A stretch of 64,000 nt of DNA from Trematomus loennbergii (lineage: Eukaryota; Chordata; Actinopteri; Perciformes; Nototheniidae): assembly GCA_012861695.1 (NCBI GenBank), contig JAAOOA010000524.1:1371001-1435000 (forward strand), written 5' to 3'. The translations under genes were made by a program, and so were the position numbers. Positions 24,440 to 36,825 of this stretch are shown piece by piece. Positions within the stretch are counted from its first letter, which is position 1. Each line of letters opens with the position of its first letter. A model generated the notes under the pieces. That model was not told the origin of the DNA, made no database searches, and saw only the letters and a program-made list of their open reading frames with translations.

Positions 24440-25016
24440 ATAATATGTACTTAGGGGAATTCATCCACAAAAAACACACTGGACGCTGCACTAGGTCAGA
24501 AACCAGAGGAGACTGTGACGTCCACTGCAGACGGACCACTTTTGGTCAAAATGTCCTCTCAATTAAAGGCAGCTCATTCTGGAATAGCCTCCCTACTGAG
24601 ATACGGGATTGTCCCACTCTCAATAGTTTCAAAGGTCAACTCAAAGAATGGTTGAGAAACAACCAGACGTGCAATCACCGCTAAATGCACTTTAACACAG
24701 GGGTATCTCCTCTTGCACTTTAGGTAGCACTTGTATCTTCTCTTGCACTTTATATGTCGTAGCTGCTACATTGTACTGCCATGTGGTAAATACTTGTGTG
24801 TGCTGCTCTTGCTCTTTTGCACCTTTTGCATATCATGTATTTTGTTTTTGCTATGTTTGTAAAATGTAATCTTCTTAAATGTTTTATGTGAGGGACTGCG
24901 GGTGGAAATTAGCTCAAAGCTAAATCACTGTTACGCTTGACACATTTAAATGTTTTAAGTGTTCATTACTGTGCATTGTCCCTGCTAAATAAACGATTAA
25001 ATAAATAAATTTCGCA
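24440..25016 (+). mobile_element. non-LTR retrotransposon 3' end
   Basis: The frame at 24445-24684 reads CRRTTFGQNVLSIKGSSFWN and then SLPTEIRDCPTLNSFKGQLK, the conserved C-terminus of fish LINE reverse transcriptases. A 3' tail with cttgcactt repeats ends in attaaataaataaat. It is 5'-truncated. Confidence 0.8.
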
Positions 25017-25534
25017 AAAGTATTTAAAAAGTCATAGTTAACTAAATCATAGTATAGTACACATCGTTACATAGTACCTGTACTACGTAATGACAATAAG
25101 TTGAATCTTCTTCTTCTTCTTCTTCAGTATGTCAAAGAACATGTAAAAAAGTATATAAGTTATAATGATGTACTTTCCCACTCCCAGCTGCACTTCATAG
25201 AGATGCTCCACCATGTACAGTTTGTAAAGTATGACTGGAGTAGCAATCTGTTTTCATTAGCTCCTCTCCCACTGACTACGTTTCTCAGTTGGGTCCCAGC
25301 GCTGACGAAGTTTCAAACAATCCCTCCCCGGGCTTTAGCTAACGTGTGTTTGGGGATGGAGAGGAATTAATGAGGAGCCCAGTTAGAGCCTCTCGGGTCT
25401 GTGAAATGCCAGTGAAATGTCAAGTGCCTTTCCAAGACTCGCTCTGCATGCCGGCTGGTGTCCTGGCAGCCGCTGACGGGAGCGGGATTACAGGAGACTG
25501 GAGGATGGATCCGTCTACATATCAGCTCCTCAGC

Positions 25535-26142
25535 TAGGGTGACCAGATGTCCCGCTTTGCGCGGGACTGCACAGCATTTTCACGACTTTTGGTGCGTCCC
25601 GCAAATTGAGACGATGTCCCGCATATTTCATTTTGATTGGCTAAAACGCTTTTCTAAAATCAGATTTATCCAATGGCTGTTGAGAAAGCAGGGAAGGCTA
25701 TCATCACGGAGCTGTGTTTGCTGTCAATCAAACTGTAAGACACGGCGGGTGCTGGTCAAGTGTTAACCAATGAGAGTAACTCACTCACACACACACCGCC
25801 GCGGCCCCGCCAAACAACAACAATAAAAGTCAATAACGCAGGCGACGCAGCAGGTTATGGAAAATGGAGGAAACTGAAACTACAGCTAAGAAAGAAGAAG
25901 ATGCACATACAACAAAGACTGGGAAGACATTTACCCGTGGGCAGCGGCGGACTGGGACTACAAATCAGCCCGGGACTCTCGACCGGCCCACCTCGGTACC
26001 GCAAATAATCGCCGCTAATACATTTTCAACGGGGGGGGGGGGGGGGGGGGGTGTTGAGAGGGTGTTGAGAGGGTGTCCCACATTGTCCCACACAAACATA
26101 CTCCTTGTCCCACATTTGGTTTGTTGGGACCTGGTCACCCTA
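25535..26142. mobile_element. hAT-like element, 608 bp, 8-bp TSD
   Basis: The ends are tagggtgaccagatgtccc and gggacctggtcacccta. TCCTCAGC is duplicated at 25527-25534 and 26143-26150. It contains a second repeat (cggcggactgggactac at about 25948, also at 41047) and a 21-G run. Confidence 0.87.
26031..26051. repeat. poly(G) tract, 21 G
   Basis: Uninterrupted run of G inside the hAT-like element. Confidence 0.95.
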
Positions 26143-26529
26143 TCCTCAGCAGCTTTCTGTCACGCATTTACACAACATACACACTTACACAAGGCAGATT
26201 AACACACACCATGACAGAAATGCACATAAATACAGACGTCCATATGTAACTCATACCTCTTTACTGGCATTCTGAGGAGGTGGAGAAAAAGGTCAATTTC
26301 GGGTCCAAAACATTTAGTATGCAAGGTTGGTAATATGTGTTTCTTTCTTTTTTTGTTTTAATTTCTTTATTAAGGAGTGCAGATTTAACAGATAATACAA
26401 CCATTTTTCACATTTCCTGGTTTTGGTTTTCTTATTACAGGAATTGCACTACCACCCCTCTTTTGTTACATATAAGAAAACAACTGTGTTTCTTTCTTAC
26501 AAATGAGCCGAGATTAGTTTTTAATGGTT

Positions 26530-26664
26530 TTATATGAGAGGCCTTATATGCTTTTTGGGGTTTTCCTTTTCCTTTAGAAACTTTTTAAACAATAAAGCAT
26601 GTAAACATGTCACAGTAGAGGCACAATATACCCATATACCTAAAAATGAGCTAAATATGTCCTC
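26530..26664. mobile_element. family-A MITE, internally deleted remnant
   Basis: The left end (gaggccttatatgctttttggggttttcc) is joined to the right end (aaagcatgtaaacatgtcacagtagag ... atatgtcctct). The middle is absent. Confidence 0.7.
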
Positions 26665-26950
26665 TGCGGTGACCTTGACAATGATATGTATTTTTAATGA
26701 CTTTACTTTTAAGCAAAAAGCAATTACATATTCGTAACATACTGCAATATGGGAAATCACTCTCTTGAATTTCTCTAGAATTGGATTATTCCTTATTCTT
26801 TGGAAATCATTAGTTATTCACAATTTTTAAACATAATCTACTGGCCACAGCACCACATATCTTCTTCTTGAATCTTAAATAATGGTATTTATTTAGCAAA
26901 GCGCTAACATACAGTATTACACAAAACGCCATCTCTCATAATTATGATTC

Positions 26951-26957
26951 TTTTGCT

Positions 26958-27034
<77 letters not shown>

Positions 27035-27048
27035 TGTGTGTGTGTGTG
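26951..27048. repeat. (GT)n microsatellite
   Basis: About 100 bp of GT with a single TGG interruption. Confidence 0.97.
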
Positions 27049-27589
27049 TTTTGTCTGCAATGCTAATTACGAAACACCAACTCACCAATCCCATTAGACA
27101 GGGTGCTCTGAGTGCTTACATTTGATTGGACGACAGCATTTGCTCAATCAGCATAGTCACAGACACAGACAATTGATTGGGAGCCAGCCACAAACACACA
27201 TGTACACACACGTACACACACATGTACACACACACACACTTCTTCACCATGGCAACCAGACAACGGAGGAATAAAGGGGAATGAGGCAGGAAGATAAAGG
27301 ACAAAGGGACAAGGCTAGAAGGAACAAAAAAAGAAGAGAAATGCAAAATACATTAAAAAATATGACTGAGGACGCGCGGAAGAAAATAGATATCTGAATA
27401 ATTGGAAAGAAGCGGTTGACTGCTCCGCACGGCAGGACACAGCGAGAGTGAAAGCTTTTGAATAAACATGAGAAACATGACTTATGGGGGGATTATCGAC
27501 TCAAGCAATAACTTTTAAATATTCAGGAAACTGTTTCTTGGGCTGAAAAAGAGCAAAAATAATTCTAACTTCAAACCAATTAGTGATAA

Positions 27590-27740
27590 ATAAAGTGGTG
27601 TACCTCAGGGATCAGCCCTAGGCTCCCTTATACAGTACGTTTCCCCTTAATGAAATAATGTGCAAATATGGTATTAATTTCCCTGCTATTTTGATCAAAC
27701 ACAACTCTATGTACGTGTAATCCAAATGACCTTTTCCAAA
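27590..27740 (+). pseudogene. LINE reverse-transcriptase fragment
   Basis: aaagtggtgtacctcaggga resembles the SGVPQGS reverse-transcriptase motif, followed by gatcaaacacaactctatg. A better copy lies at 31429. Fragmented and decayed. Confidence 0.6.
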
Positions 27741-29761
27741 CTCCTACATTTAGAGGCAGGCTTATCATGACATTTAAAAAAGGATGCATGTGAACCTTTT
27801 GCTGTTGAATGCATATAAAAACGGGTTGAAGGTCGAGTCAAAAATGTGTATTTGTATTACATATTGAGTGTCAACATTGATGGCTGTATAACTTCTAAAC
27901 CTGACCTTAAAAAAAACTGTAATTGTTTTTTATTTTATTTATTGCCTAACAAAATCCAACGTATTACATGGCTTAGTTGAATACTCGATTCTGATTGGTC
28001 AATTTGGACACTCCAGAGGTCTCGCTAGCAGAACGTTGCTAAAGAGGATGCTCCTTAGCTACAGTATGTGGAGTCATATCAATCCGCAGAAAGATGTCCG
28101 GTCACTTTAACATCTGCTGCGGACAACAAAGATTCATTTTCAACCATCAGAAAACACAGTTGAATACTTTTTGAAGAAGAAGACAGGAAGTAAACACCAA
28201 AGGGAACAGCAGAAGAAGACAGACCTTAATTAATTCATTTGTATTCCCAGACTGTAGTATTATGTTTGCGCTTGTCTTCCAAGTCTAAGTATTCTAAGGT
28301 TACAATCTCTCCTAAAAGCCATGATGCAAAAGAGACAGTAAGAAGCCGCTATGCTGCTGATGAAGGGGAATGAATGGAGCATCAAAATGGAGATCCAGAT
28401 GTTGATTGGCTCATATTAAACTGACAGACTGTATAAACAGAGAGCAATAGGGGCAAAGTGTCACATTACGTTCATGGGCCACTGGGAAAGTAATCTATTT
28501 CCCCATCCCGGCTAGGTAATTGCAAGACAATGGATTATGAAAAGTCATCATTCCACTCAATTGATTTCATCACAGAGGCATCGGTGCGAGTGCAACGATC
28601 GCCCCTTTCTAAAAATAACTCATCATACAGACGGTCGAGACTTGCTGCTGCTCTGAGGCTGAGACCATTTTCAGTTTTAACTAAGCTTTATATGCTGGTT
28701 GCAAAGCTGGATTTAGAGCGTTGATGAATTAGGAACAAGGTGTCTTTGGATGGATTTCTTAATGGCTCAAGGGGTCCGAGAGCCCACACTGGAAAAAATG
28801 CTGCTCCAAAATCAAGTTTAAAAAGAATGAAAACAAGCTGTTTTCACTTGAAATAAGTACAAACATCTGCCAATAGAACAAATGAAACTGTGCTTGGTAA
28901 GAGAACTTGAAATAAGAAGGGATATTTAGATAAATCAGATCTTGTAATTAGCTGGGCGAACTCATTTTGAACTATATTTGACCAGAATCAGGAAATGTTG
29001 TGTTACAATATCAGCCGCAAATACTCAAAAGTGTTTCTGTTTTCTGATGTTAGTTGGTGATTTTCTAATAAATATGTAAAACAATGTGTTTCCTCTGAGA
29101 TACAACTCAAAATAAGATTGTTTGACTTAACAAGACCAGATATCTCACTGCAGTGTTACTTCTGAAGTTATTCTGTCTTATATCAGGTGTGAAGACATAT
29201 TCTGACTAGATATTAGAAGAAATATACTTGGCAAGATTTCAAGTTTTTGTAGTGCAAAGGCATTAGCTTCTGATGTTTGGTTGGAAAGTGGAAGTGGTAA
29301 GTCAAAAGTAAGAATGTATTACTTTGGCTCAAGGTCCGTTATAATGAAGTATCTTTTAAAGTCAGATTTTTCCATTTCCCTTTTACATTACATCAAGTGC
29401 AATCAATCCCTGAAGATAACAACTCAGAACAGCAAGAAACCTGCACCTACATTCGTTTTAAATAAGCCAAACCATGTTAAGTACTTTTTTCACACACATA
29501 CAGTAGCACCACAGCTTTCCCATGACTTATTTCTATAGGATGTTGAATAGTGTTTGTTGAGAGAAAGGCGAAGGTGGATCAGCTGTGGCAGGAGGCTCTT
29601 TGTTTACAAAAATGACAGGTTCTCATGTCTAGCATGAACAAAATACTTCAGTTCAGGATCTCTTTAAACTAAAAGCCCAAATCTTGCCCTCATTTCTCTT
29701 TCTGTATTTACATGTATTTAATTGTGTATCTATATGTGTGTGTCATCTTGTGAAGATGGCT

Positions 29762-30384
29762 TGACAAATTAATACAAAGTTGATGAACAAATTGAGAACA
29801 ATTTTAAGTGTGTACATTCAAACGGGCAAATTCCTGCAACACACATTATTTTATTATGTACATACGCTTTACATATATCCAGAGGTGGCAGAAGTACTCA
29901 GATCTTGTACTTAAGTAAAAGCAGAAGTACTCAGATCTTGTACTTAAGTCAAAGTAGAAGTCAGATCTTGTACTTAAGTAAAAGTGGAAGTACTCAGATC
30001 TTGTACTTGAGTAAAAGTAGAAGTACTCAGATCTTGTACTTGAGTAAAAGTAGAAGTACTCAGATCTTGTACTTGAGTAAAAGTAGAAGTACCAGAGTGT
30101 AGGAATACTGTTACAAGTAAAGGTCCTAAATTCAAAATGTTACTCAAGTAAAAGTACAAAAGTATAAGCATAAAGTCCCTCATAGTTGTACTTAAGTGCA
30201 GTACTTGAGTAAATTAACTTAGTTACTTTTAACCACTGCATAAATTAGAACATCTTAAAACGAGATGAGCTGTCCCCCCTCACATCTCTAAGTGATTTTG
30301 GATCAACTTGGCACCTTAAGCCTTTACAAAAAGCCTAAACCCCCACTGCACCTGGGACGCACAGACACCTGTAGCTGTTGTCCA
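29762..30384. repeat. tandem duplication, unit 1 (contains exon 8 end copy)
   Basis: Aligns with 30385-30785. Shared blocks are gcaaattcctgcaacacac, the tttattatgtacatac stretch, aaaacgag..agctgtccc, and ggcaccttaagcctttacaa running into the end of exon 8. Unit 1 has an extra expansion of the gtactcagatcttgtactt repeat. Confidence 0.85.
29881..30100 (+). repeat. local minisatellite of the 'gtactcagatcttgtactt' motif
   Basis: About six repeats of roughly 30-34 bp (aagtagaagtactcagatct tgtacttgagtaa). Expanded only in unit 1 of the tandem duplication; unit 2 has one copy. Confidence 0.9.
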
Positions 30385-30385
30385 C
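30352..30385 (-). pseudogene. partial duplicate of dner exon 8 3' end
   Basis: 34 bp nearly identical to the coding end of exon 8 (30749-30782), including the exon/intron border CCCAG|gt. The donor here reads gtgcag instead of gtgagc. There is no acceptor, so it is a dead exon fragment inside intron 8. Confidence 0.85.
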
Positions 30386-30748
30386 AAATAATAATGCAAC
30401 GTTGAACAAATTAAGAAAATTGGAAGTGTGGAACAAAATTGTCCAAGAACTCTATTACATACATTCAAATGAGCAAATTCCTGCAACACACGCGCTTTTA
30501 TTATGTACATACTCTTTACATATATCCAGATCTTGTAATTAAGTAAAAGTAGAAGTACCAGAGTGTAGGAATACTCTTAGGTGGGATAAGTCCCTCAAAA
30601 TTGTGCTAAGGTGCAGTACTTGGCTAAATTTACTTTAATATAAATCTGAAAATCTTAAAACGAGCAAAGCTGTCCCATCTCTAAGTGACATTGGATAAAT
30701 TCGGCACCTTAAGCCTTTACAAAAAGCACTTAAAACCCTGCTGCTCAC

Positions 30749-30981
30749 CTGGGACGCACAGACACCTGTAGCTGTTGCCCACGCTGCGGCAGACTCCGTG
30801 GGCGCATGGGTTCAGGGCGCAGAAATCCACCAGCTGGGCGCACGTGGGGCCGGTGAAGCCCGCCGTGCAGCTGCAGCCGAACCCCAGGGGCCGGGACCCT
30901 GAGCGTAGCACGTCCCGTTATTATGACAGGGTCCGGAGGCACAGGGGTCCACCTTCTGCTCACAGGTAGCTCCCTGGTAGC
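30749..30981 (-). CDS. dner: dner exon 8: two EGF-like repeats (one-base deletion)
   Basis: The acceptor is ccctcctgcag|GC and the donor CCCAG|gtgagc at 30748. It starts YQGATCEQKVDPCASGPCHN and NGTCYAQGPG, then jumps frame in the GC-rich TGGGGTTCGG stretch near 30875-30885. It continues FGCSCTAGFTGPTC, AQLVDFCALNPCAHGVC and RSVGNSYRCLCVPG. Length is 233 nt where 234 is required for phase 1/1. A degenerate copy of the last 34 coding bases lies at 30352-30385 in the downstream intron. Confidence 0.94.
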
Positions 30982-31082
30982 CTGCAGGAGGGAGGAGAAA
31001 CGGTAGAATGGTATACCATCCAATCAATTACAATCTTCCTACCTCGGGCGTCAATATGCTGGCATTTCTTCTTGTGTTTTAT

Positions 31083-31108
31083 ATCAAATCAAATCAAATC
31101 AAATCAAA
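31083..31108. repeat. (CAAAT)n with LINE-tail flank
   Basis: Five caaat units followed by caaaatgtattatagcccc, which looks like the reverse of a retrotransposon tail. Confidence 0.7.
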
Positions 31109-31379
31109 ATGTATTATAGCCCCAAATCACAAGAAATGCCTCAAAGGGCAAAGACAAAAACAAATACAAACGTCAAAGCATAAAAACTATAAAAACATTA
31201 TACATCAACATAAGTATTGCCATGATTTATGATTTCTTATGTTCATATTTCGTATTTTCAGGTTCATATTTGAATTGTGTGCCTCTACTTGAGATGTTTA
31301 CATGCTTTAATGTTCACAGCGATAAAAGAGCGTAATTCACTCCATGCAGACAAAGCATGAATCTGGGGAAAACCGTGAC

Positions 31380-31514
31380 TTGGGTTTGAAAAAGAGCTAC
31401 AAAAAAGCCTCATTTTAAACCAATGAATGATAAATAAAGTGGTGTACCCCAGGGATCTGTCCTTGGATCCCTTATATGTTTCCCCTTAATGAAATAATGT
31501 GCACATATGGTATT
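31380..31514 (+). pseudogene. LINE reverse-transcriptase fragment (SGVPQGSVLG motif)
   Basis: agtggtgtaccccagggatc translates to SGVPQGS, then VLGSL, the reverse-transcriptase motif before the catalytic YxDD. It is the homologue of 27590. The downstream piece resumes at about 32031 (tatcactgctactttgataa, a YxDD-like remnant) after an L2 insertion. Confidence 0.75.
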
Positions 31515-32030
31515 AATAACTGCTAGAATCCACTTCAAGACACTGGTCCTTGCGTACCATGCTGCGAATGGATCTGGCCCTTCCTACATCCAGGACATGG
31601 TTAAACCATACACCCCAGCACGTGCACTCCGCTCTGCACCAGCCAAACGGCTCGATGCACCCGCACTGCGAGGGGGACCCAAGTTCCCATCAGCAAAAAC
31701 ACGTCAGTTTGCTATCCTGGCTCCAAAATGGTGGAATGAGCTCCCCATTGACATCAGGACAGCAGAAAGCTTACACATCTTCCGGCGCAGACTGAAAACT
31801 CATCTCTTTCGACTCCACTTCGAGCTATACAATGACTATCAAAGCACTTATATACTAACAAAGGACTGGCTTATCTAAAGCCAGTTGAGTAGCACTTGAA
31901 ATGTTTTAGCTCTAAGAAACCTGATGTACTTATATGATTCTGTTTTCTTCAAGTTTGTATCTTCTTGGTCGAATGCACTTATTGTAAGTCGCTTTGGATA
32001 AAAGCGTCAGCTAAATGCAATGTAATGTAA
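31515..32030 (+). mobile_element. L2-type LINE 3' end
   Basis: The frame at about 31507-31875 reads ANGSGPSYIQDMVKPYTPA then KWWNELPIDIRTAESLHIFR, a LINE ORF2 C-terminus. The 3' end has gtaagtcgctttggataaaa and gcgtcagctaaatgcaatg. A near-identical copy is at 56037-56745. Confidence 0.88.
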
Positions 32031-32506
32031 TATCACTGCTACTTTGATAAAACACAACTGTATGTTGAATTTCAAAACCACTATCGAGAAATGGCTTTCA
32101 TTGTGCCTTTAAGCCTCACAACTGCTCACATGTGTAGAAGCAGCTGTGTGGATAATGTACTGACACAAAGACATCACGAAGACACCACCTTTTGTTCCTT
32201 CTTTGTTCCTTTCTCATCATCATTAGAGACAAAAAAAACGGCAGCTTATCAGAGTATTAATGATGGCTTTTAAAGGGATGTGTTAAAGGAGGAAGTTGTG
32301 TTTCAGTCATGCTTTCACTTCTCTTTGTTGGGTTCTTCACATCCTCTCATTAGTGTGCGCACCTCTGCTTCTCTCACCTATATCCTCCACATCTAAAAAT
32401 AACTTCCTCCCTTTATTCTCCACCCCTTCTCCTCCTCTGCCTTCACCTCCCCTCGAGAGCTGCCATTGTACTGCAGCGGGAGAAACACTACACTATATGA
32501 ACACTA

Positions 32507-32511
<5 letters not shown>

Positions 32512-32549
<38 letters not shown>
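32512..32549. repeat. (GT)n microsatellite
   Basis: About 19 GT units. Confidence 0.95.
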
Positions 32550-32550
<1 letters not shown>

Positions 32551-32798
32551 TTTACTGTAACACTGTAGTCAATTCCTGTGCCGACTGCATGGCGGTGCCC
32601 ACTCAATTGAGCTAATGAAGAGATCTCTCTCAAGCTACCATTGATCTGCGAGACTTTATTTCACGTGAGAGGAGGACATTTATCATTCGGCTGCAGAGAG
32701 GCAGGAGTCGGAGGAAAATCTCACCCGAATCTCTCTTTCTCTCTCTTTCACTGCTCTGCCTCAATCATATGCAAACACACATGTTCCTACATCTAAAT

Positions 32799-33378
32799 CA
32801 CAAGTGTCAAACTCAAGGCCCGGGGGCCAAATCAGGCCCGTGGTGGATTTAATTTCGGCCCGCAGGATAATTTCTAATTACTATTAGATCTGGCCCGCCG
32901 GTATATTGCACGCACACCTTCACTCAATCCTGAGGGTCTCCTCCGCTCAGAGCCTGACCCCAAACATTGATGAACTTGCACCCAAGATGAGATGCCAAGT
33001 ATCTGGCTTGAACTAGCATCACAGAGCAGCACACTGAGTTTACATGGATGTTTCCTTCTGCACTTTTATTCTTGAGACAACAGGGCATGTTTGGTTTGTT
33101 CTTTGAGGGGAATGTTGAAGCTGTTGTTGGCCTGTGGGAAAATGTAATCATAAGAAATGAGAAGCTGCAGATCGAGCCATAAGAAATGAATGCAACTGAT
33201 TATTTAATGTTTAATGTTGTTTTTATAGGCAATCATTTAAGCTTTGTTAGTTCCAGGTTTAATATGTGCAATAAGTTCATTTCAATAAGTTTTGCAATAA
33301 ACATTGAACCAGTCCGGCCCTCGAATAGTACCCATTTTTTTATTTTGGCCCACTGTGTATTTGAGTTTGACACCCCTG
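32799..33378. mobile_element. hAT (Charlie-like) element, 580 bp, 8-bp TSD
   Basis: The ends are cacaagtgtcaaactcaagg and tttgagtttgacacccctg. ATCTAAAT is duplicated at 32791-32798 and 33379-33386. Internal ORFs on either strand are short, and no complete transposase domain was recognised. Confidence 0.9.
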
Positions 33379-34043
33379 ATCTAAATGAATGATGAGGAAA
33401 CTTCCTTCTCATTTCTGTTTGAAGCTAATGCACCTGCAGGATTCTTGCTATTGTGGTTGATTTCCCTTAGCGTAAGTGTATCTGCACAAAGCAACGGCTA
33501 AATGTAACGTAATCTATTGGTTGCGTCATGTTTTAATCCCCGTGTTTAGCTACTTAGCTCTGCATGACAACTTCCTCCTCTTGAACTCAACATGGTCTGT
33601 TTGTTTGTCTAAATATCCATCCAAAGACACACACAAACACACACTTTTTGACACGAGACCTGACTGACTTAGAGGAGTGTGTTCTCTCATGCCGCTGGCA
33701 GTCAAACCTGCCAACATTAAAAGCAGTTAACAGTTTATATTTAGCTCTCGCTCCCCCGCCCTGCACTTCATGACTGGAGGCAGTGCTGACACCCACACCT
33801 CATTTCTGTCAGTGTGTGTGAGTGTGAGTGAAGTAAAGTTAAAATAAGTGTGACCGTCTCTGTGGAAGAGTCAGAGTACAAAATGTACTTTAGCACATCT
33901 GTGGAGTTTCATTTCATTGATGGTGTTCGTACGGATTTGACTTTTTGACACTTGACGTTTAACTGAGAGTGCAAGAGAAGAAAGAAAGGAGGACACTTCG
34001 GTACTAATGAAGTCCTAAATGTGTGTTTAGTGTCACACTCTTC

Positions 34044-34739
34044 TGCCCCTTTCACACCAAGGCTTTTCCCGTTCTAGCTCCGTGCTAGAGCTTTTCTGGT
34101 TCGGAACCGGTTCTTCGGTTCAGGTCCCGCTCTGTTCACACCGCTCAGAGCCCGACTGGTGCTGCGTCATTGTGTCATCGTTTGCATCATGACGTAACCG
34201 TTTGCGTGCCTGCTTCATAAAGCCAAACCGCGCGGAAACCCCTCACATCGTCAACAACAACAATGACCGATTGTATTGAAGCGCTACTCGTTTTGGTTTT
34301 GCTCTGTCGAAACGAAATGGAAGAAATGGGACGACTTTACTACCAACTTTACAGTCGTTACATGCTACATTCAAGACTTCTTTACAATCATCATCATCAA
34401 CTTCAACGACGATTCGGTAGGAGAAAGAAGGTAAATATACGTCCTATTCGATGGCGTTAGAGCTAGCTGTTGTTAGCCTCTGCATGCGCCAAGCTAAAAA
34501 AAAACAGCTTTGCAGCATTAATTAATATGGTATAACATTACAACTGTTGCCCCTGCCCCCGCCTCCGACGTAAGCGTTACGTAATGCGGTGCTTGCTTTC
34601 TAGACCGACAACTTTTTGGTGCTTGAAACGAACCGGATTCCGGAGCTTAGAGGCGGCTCCGCTGCGGTGTGAACAGGAAAAACCGGTGCTTTTCAAGCTC
34701 CAGCTCCGGCCCTGGAACCGCGTTGGTGTGAAAGGGGCA
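34044..34739 (+). mobile_element. PIF/Harbinger-like element with transposase exon-1 remnant
   Basis: The ends are TGCCCCTTTCACACCAA and TTGGTGTGAAAGGGGCA, a perfect 17-bp inverted repeat. Inside, 34263-34460 encodes 65 residues with a basic RRFGRRKK patch. This patch is followed by gtaaat, a likely donor, as in the first exon of fish Harbinger transposases. The rest of the transposase is absent. No clear 3-bp TSD (left flank ttc, right flank tca). Confidence 0.7.
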
Positions 34740-35104
34740 TCATTAGCCTTTGTGGGAAATTAGCAAAAAGACTGAAGATATCTTGGGATCCAAACAAACT
34801 GGTAGCGGGGAAATGGATGCAGGAGGAACAACATTAATATTCGGAGTTTATACGTAAAGCACTCTTTGACTTTGGATTGTTAATGAATTCCTTCTTTGAT
34901 ATGCAATGAAGTAATGTTCTTTTATACTTTCAACTTGAAATCCATCGTTACATGTTATAAGAAAAAGATGTGTGGATGAAAAAGCTATCTTCTACGTTTG
35001 ATTCTGTGTTTGAAACAGACATCTGAAGCATTTTCCTCTGATGTGTTCATCAGTATGGACGAACATCTTTCTCTTTATCTCTCTGTGCTTCTGTAACAAA
35101 CACT

Positions 35105-35990
35105 GTTTCTGTCGATAAGGAGGACTTTAAATCGACTTCACTTTATTCCCTAGAACCGTAAATGAAATGTAAACAATAGAGCCTTTTCTTATCAAGCTCC
35201 ACATTTGTGGAATCAGCTTCCAGTTTGTGTTCGGGCGGCAGACACCCTATCCGTTTTTAAGAGTGCGCTTAAAAGACATGCAGTGACTCGCTGGACATGC
35301 GTGAAAAATATCCAAACACTAGTGAAGGGAGTGCGCTTAACCTTCCTTTTTGATAAAGCTTATAGTTAGGGCTGATTAGATTCAGCCCCTAGTTTAGCTG
35401 CTATAGGCTTAGACTGTCGGGGGACACCTTACTTCTTCCTTCTCTCTGTCTGTACCTGTGTACTCTCATGTTCCGAATAACCCAGCTTCCCCAAATTTAT
35501 TTTTGGCGTCTATCTACGCCGGGATCCTGAGTCGTGGCTGATCCTGTTGCTGTGTCCTGAGTCCTGGATCGCGAGCCCTGGATCTTGAGTCGTGGCTGAT
35601 CCTGTTGCTGTGGTCCTGGATCATGAGTCCTGGATGGATATCCTCATGTGTTCATCTTCTTATTATAGACACACGCATTTCCAAACATTTGGACTACCTA
35701 TGTTGTAAATGTATTATCTTTTCAATTTACACACGGCATCTATTGCACGTCTGTCCGTCCTGGGAGAGGGATCCCTCCTCTGTTGCTCTCCCTGAGTTTC
35801 TCCCCTTAAACTGTGGGGTTTCTCTCTGGAAGTTTTCCTTGTACGATGTGAGGGTCTAAGACAGAGGGTGTCGTATTGTCATACTGATATTCTGTACAAA
35901 CTGTGAAGTCCACTGAGACAAATGTAACATTTGTGATATTGGGCTATATAAATAAACATTGATTGATTGATTGATTGATTGATTGACAAT
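35105..35990 (+). mobile_element. LINE 3' end with GATT tail (Rex-like)
   Basis: 35173-35280 reads RAFSYQAPHLWNQLPVCVRA, then ADTLSVFKSALKRHA, a LINE reverse-transcriptase C-terminus. The 3' part has a tandem tcctgagtc/tggatc stretch, then ctctccctgagtttctcccc and gggctatataaataaacatt, ending in (GATT)n. Family name uncertain. Confidence 0.8.
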
Positions 35991-36504
35991 ATGATTTTCA
36001 ACCTAGAATTAAAAAGATCCAGTGGTGTCAGTTCGCAGTCACATAAACGTTGACCGAAACCTTTCCAGAACAATGGAAAAAAGAGATTTTATTTATTTAT
36101 TCAGTGTGTGTTTTCTTCTAGGATGTGAATGTTGTTCAGCATTTTCACCCAGTTATTGATTGATCATTTGTTAAACAGCGTGCCGTGTGCTGAGACATCC
36201 TCATGTATGGATTTTCTATGAGGTTGAAGGCTAAAGATGGAGTGTCCTTTTTTTGGTGCATTTCCATCAGATTCTATTTTCAACATATTTTGCATCTGTG
36301 TTCGTCAAGGGCGAGTGATCCTTCCTTTAGTGACTCCTAAAGATTATTGAACTTGATTATGCTCAGGTTTAACGGCAGATGGTGTTTTATTCAGTACAGA
36401 TTGTAAAGTCAAGTGGTTTTTACTTCATTTGACTAATGATGCTTTATTACAATCTTCCATACACTTTATTAAAACAGTTAGCTAAATAAATAATGTCCTC
36501 TTTT

Positions 36505-36825
36505 TACCCTCTGTCTGAAACCAGAGCCCAGTCTGCTCTGATTGGTTAGCTGGCCGGCTCTGTTTTGATTCATCGACCGCTTAGAGATGTCCCGCCCCTT
36601 ACCCTATCACGTACAATGCGTTGGAGCGCTGGCCAATAGTAGCGTGAGTGTTACTTAGTGATGTCATTATGTTCCAGAAGTAAACAAAGGAGTCCAATGG
36701 AGGCATTTCAGGCAGAGGGGGGAGGGGGGATCTTAGCCTTTGCAGACCATTTACATGCACTAAAACCTATATAACACATTACAGGAAAGGGAACAACCCC
36801 AAAGACCATAAAAGAGTCTCTTTAA
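36505..36825 (-). mobile_element. family-A MITE, truncated
   Basis: Runs from tttaccctctgtctgaaacc to aaaagagtctctttaa, with TTAA at 36822-36825. The sequence corresponds to the reverse of the 62833 copy. Left end missing. Confidence 0.85.

Larger units (their letters stand above)
22647..30748 (-). other. dner: dner intron 8
   Basis: 8.1 kb containing a family-B MITE (23809-24314), LINE end (24440-25016), hAT (25535-26142), family-A remnant (26530-26664), GT microsatellite, RT fragment (27590-27740) and the tandem duplication ending in exon 8. The stretch 27750-29760 holds nothing I can assign. Confidence 0.85.
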
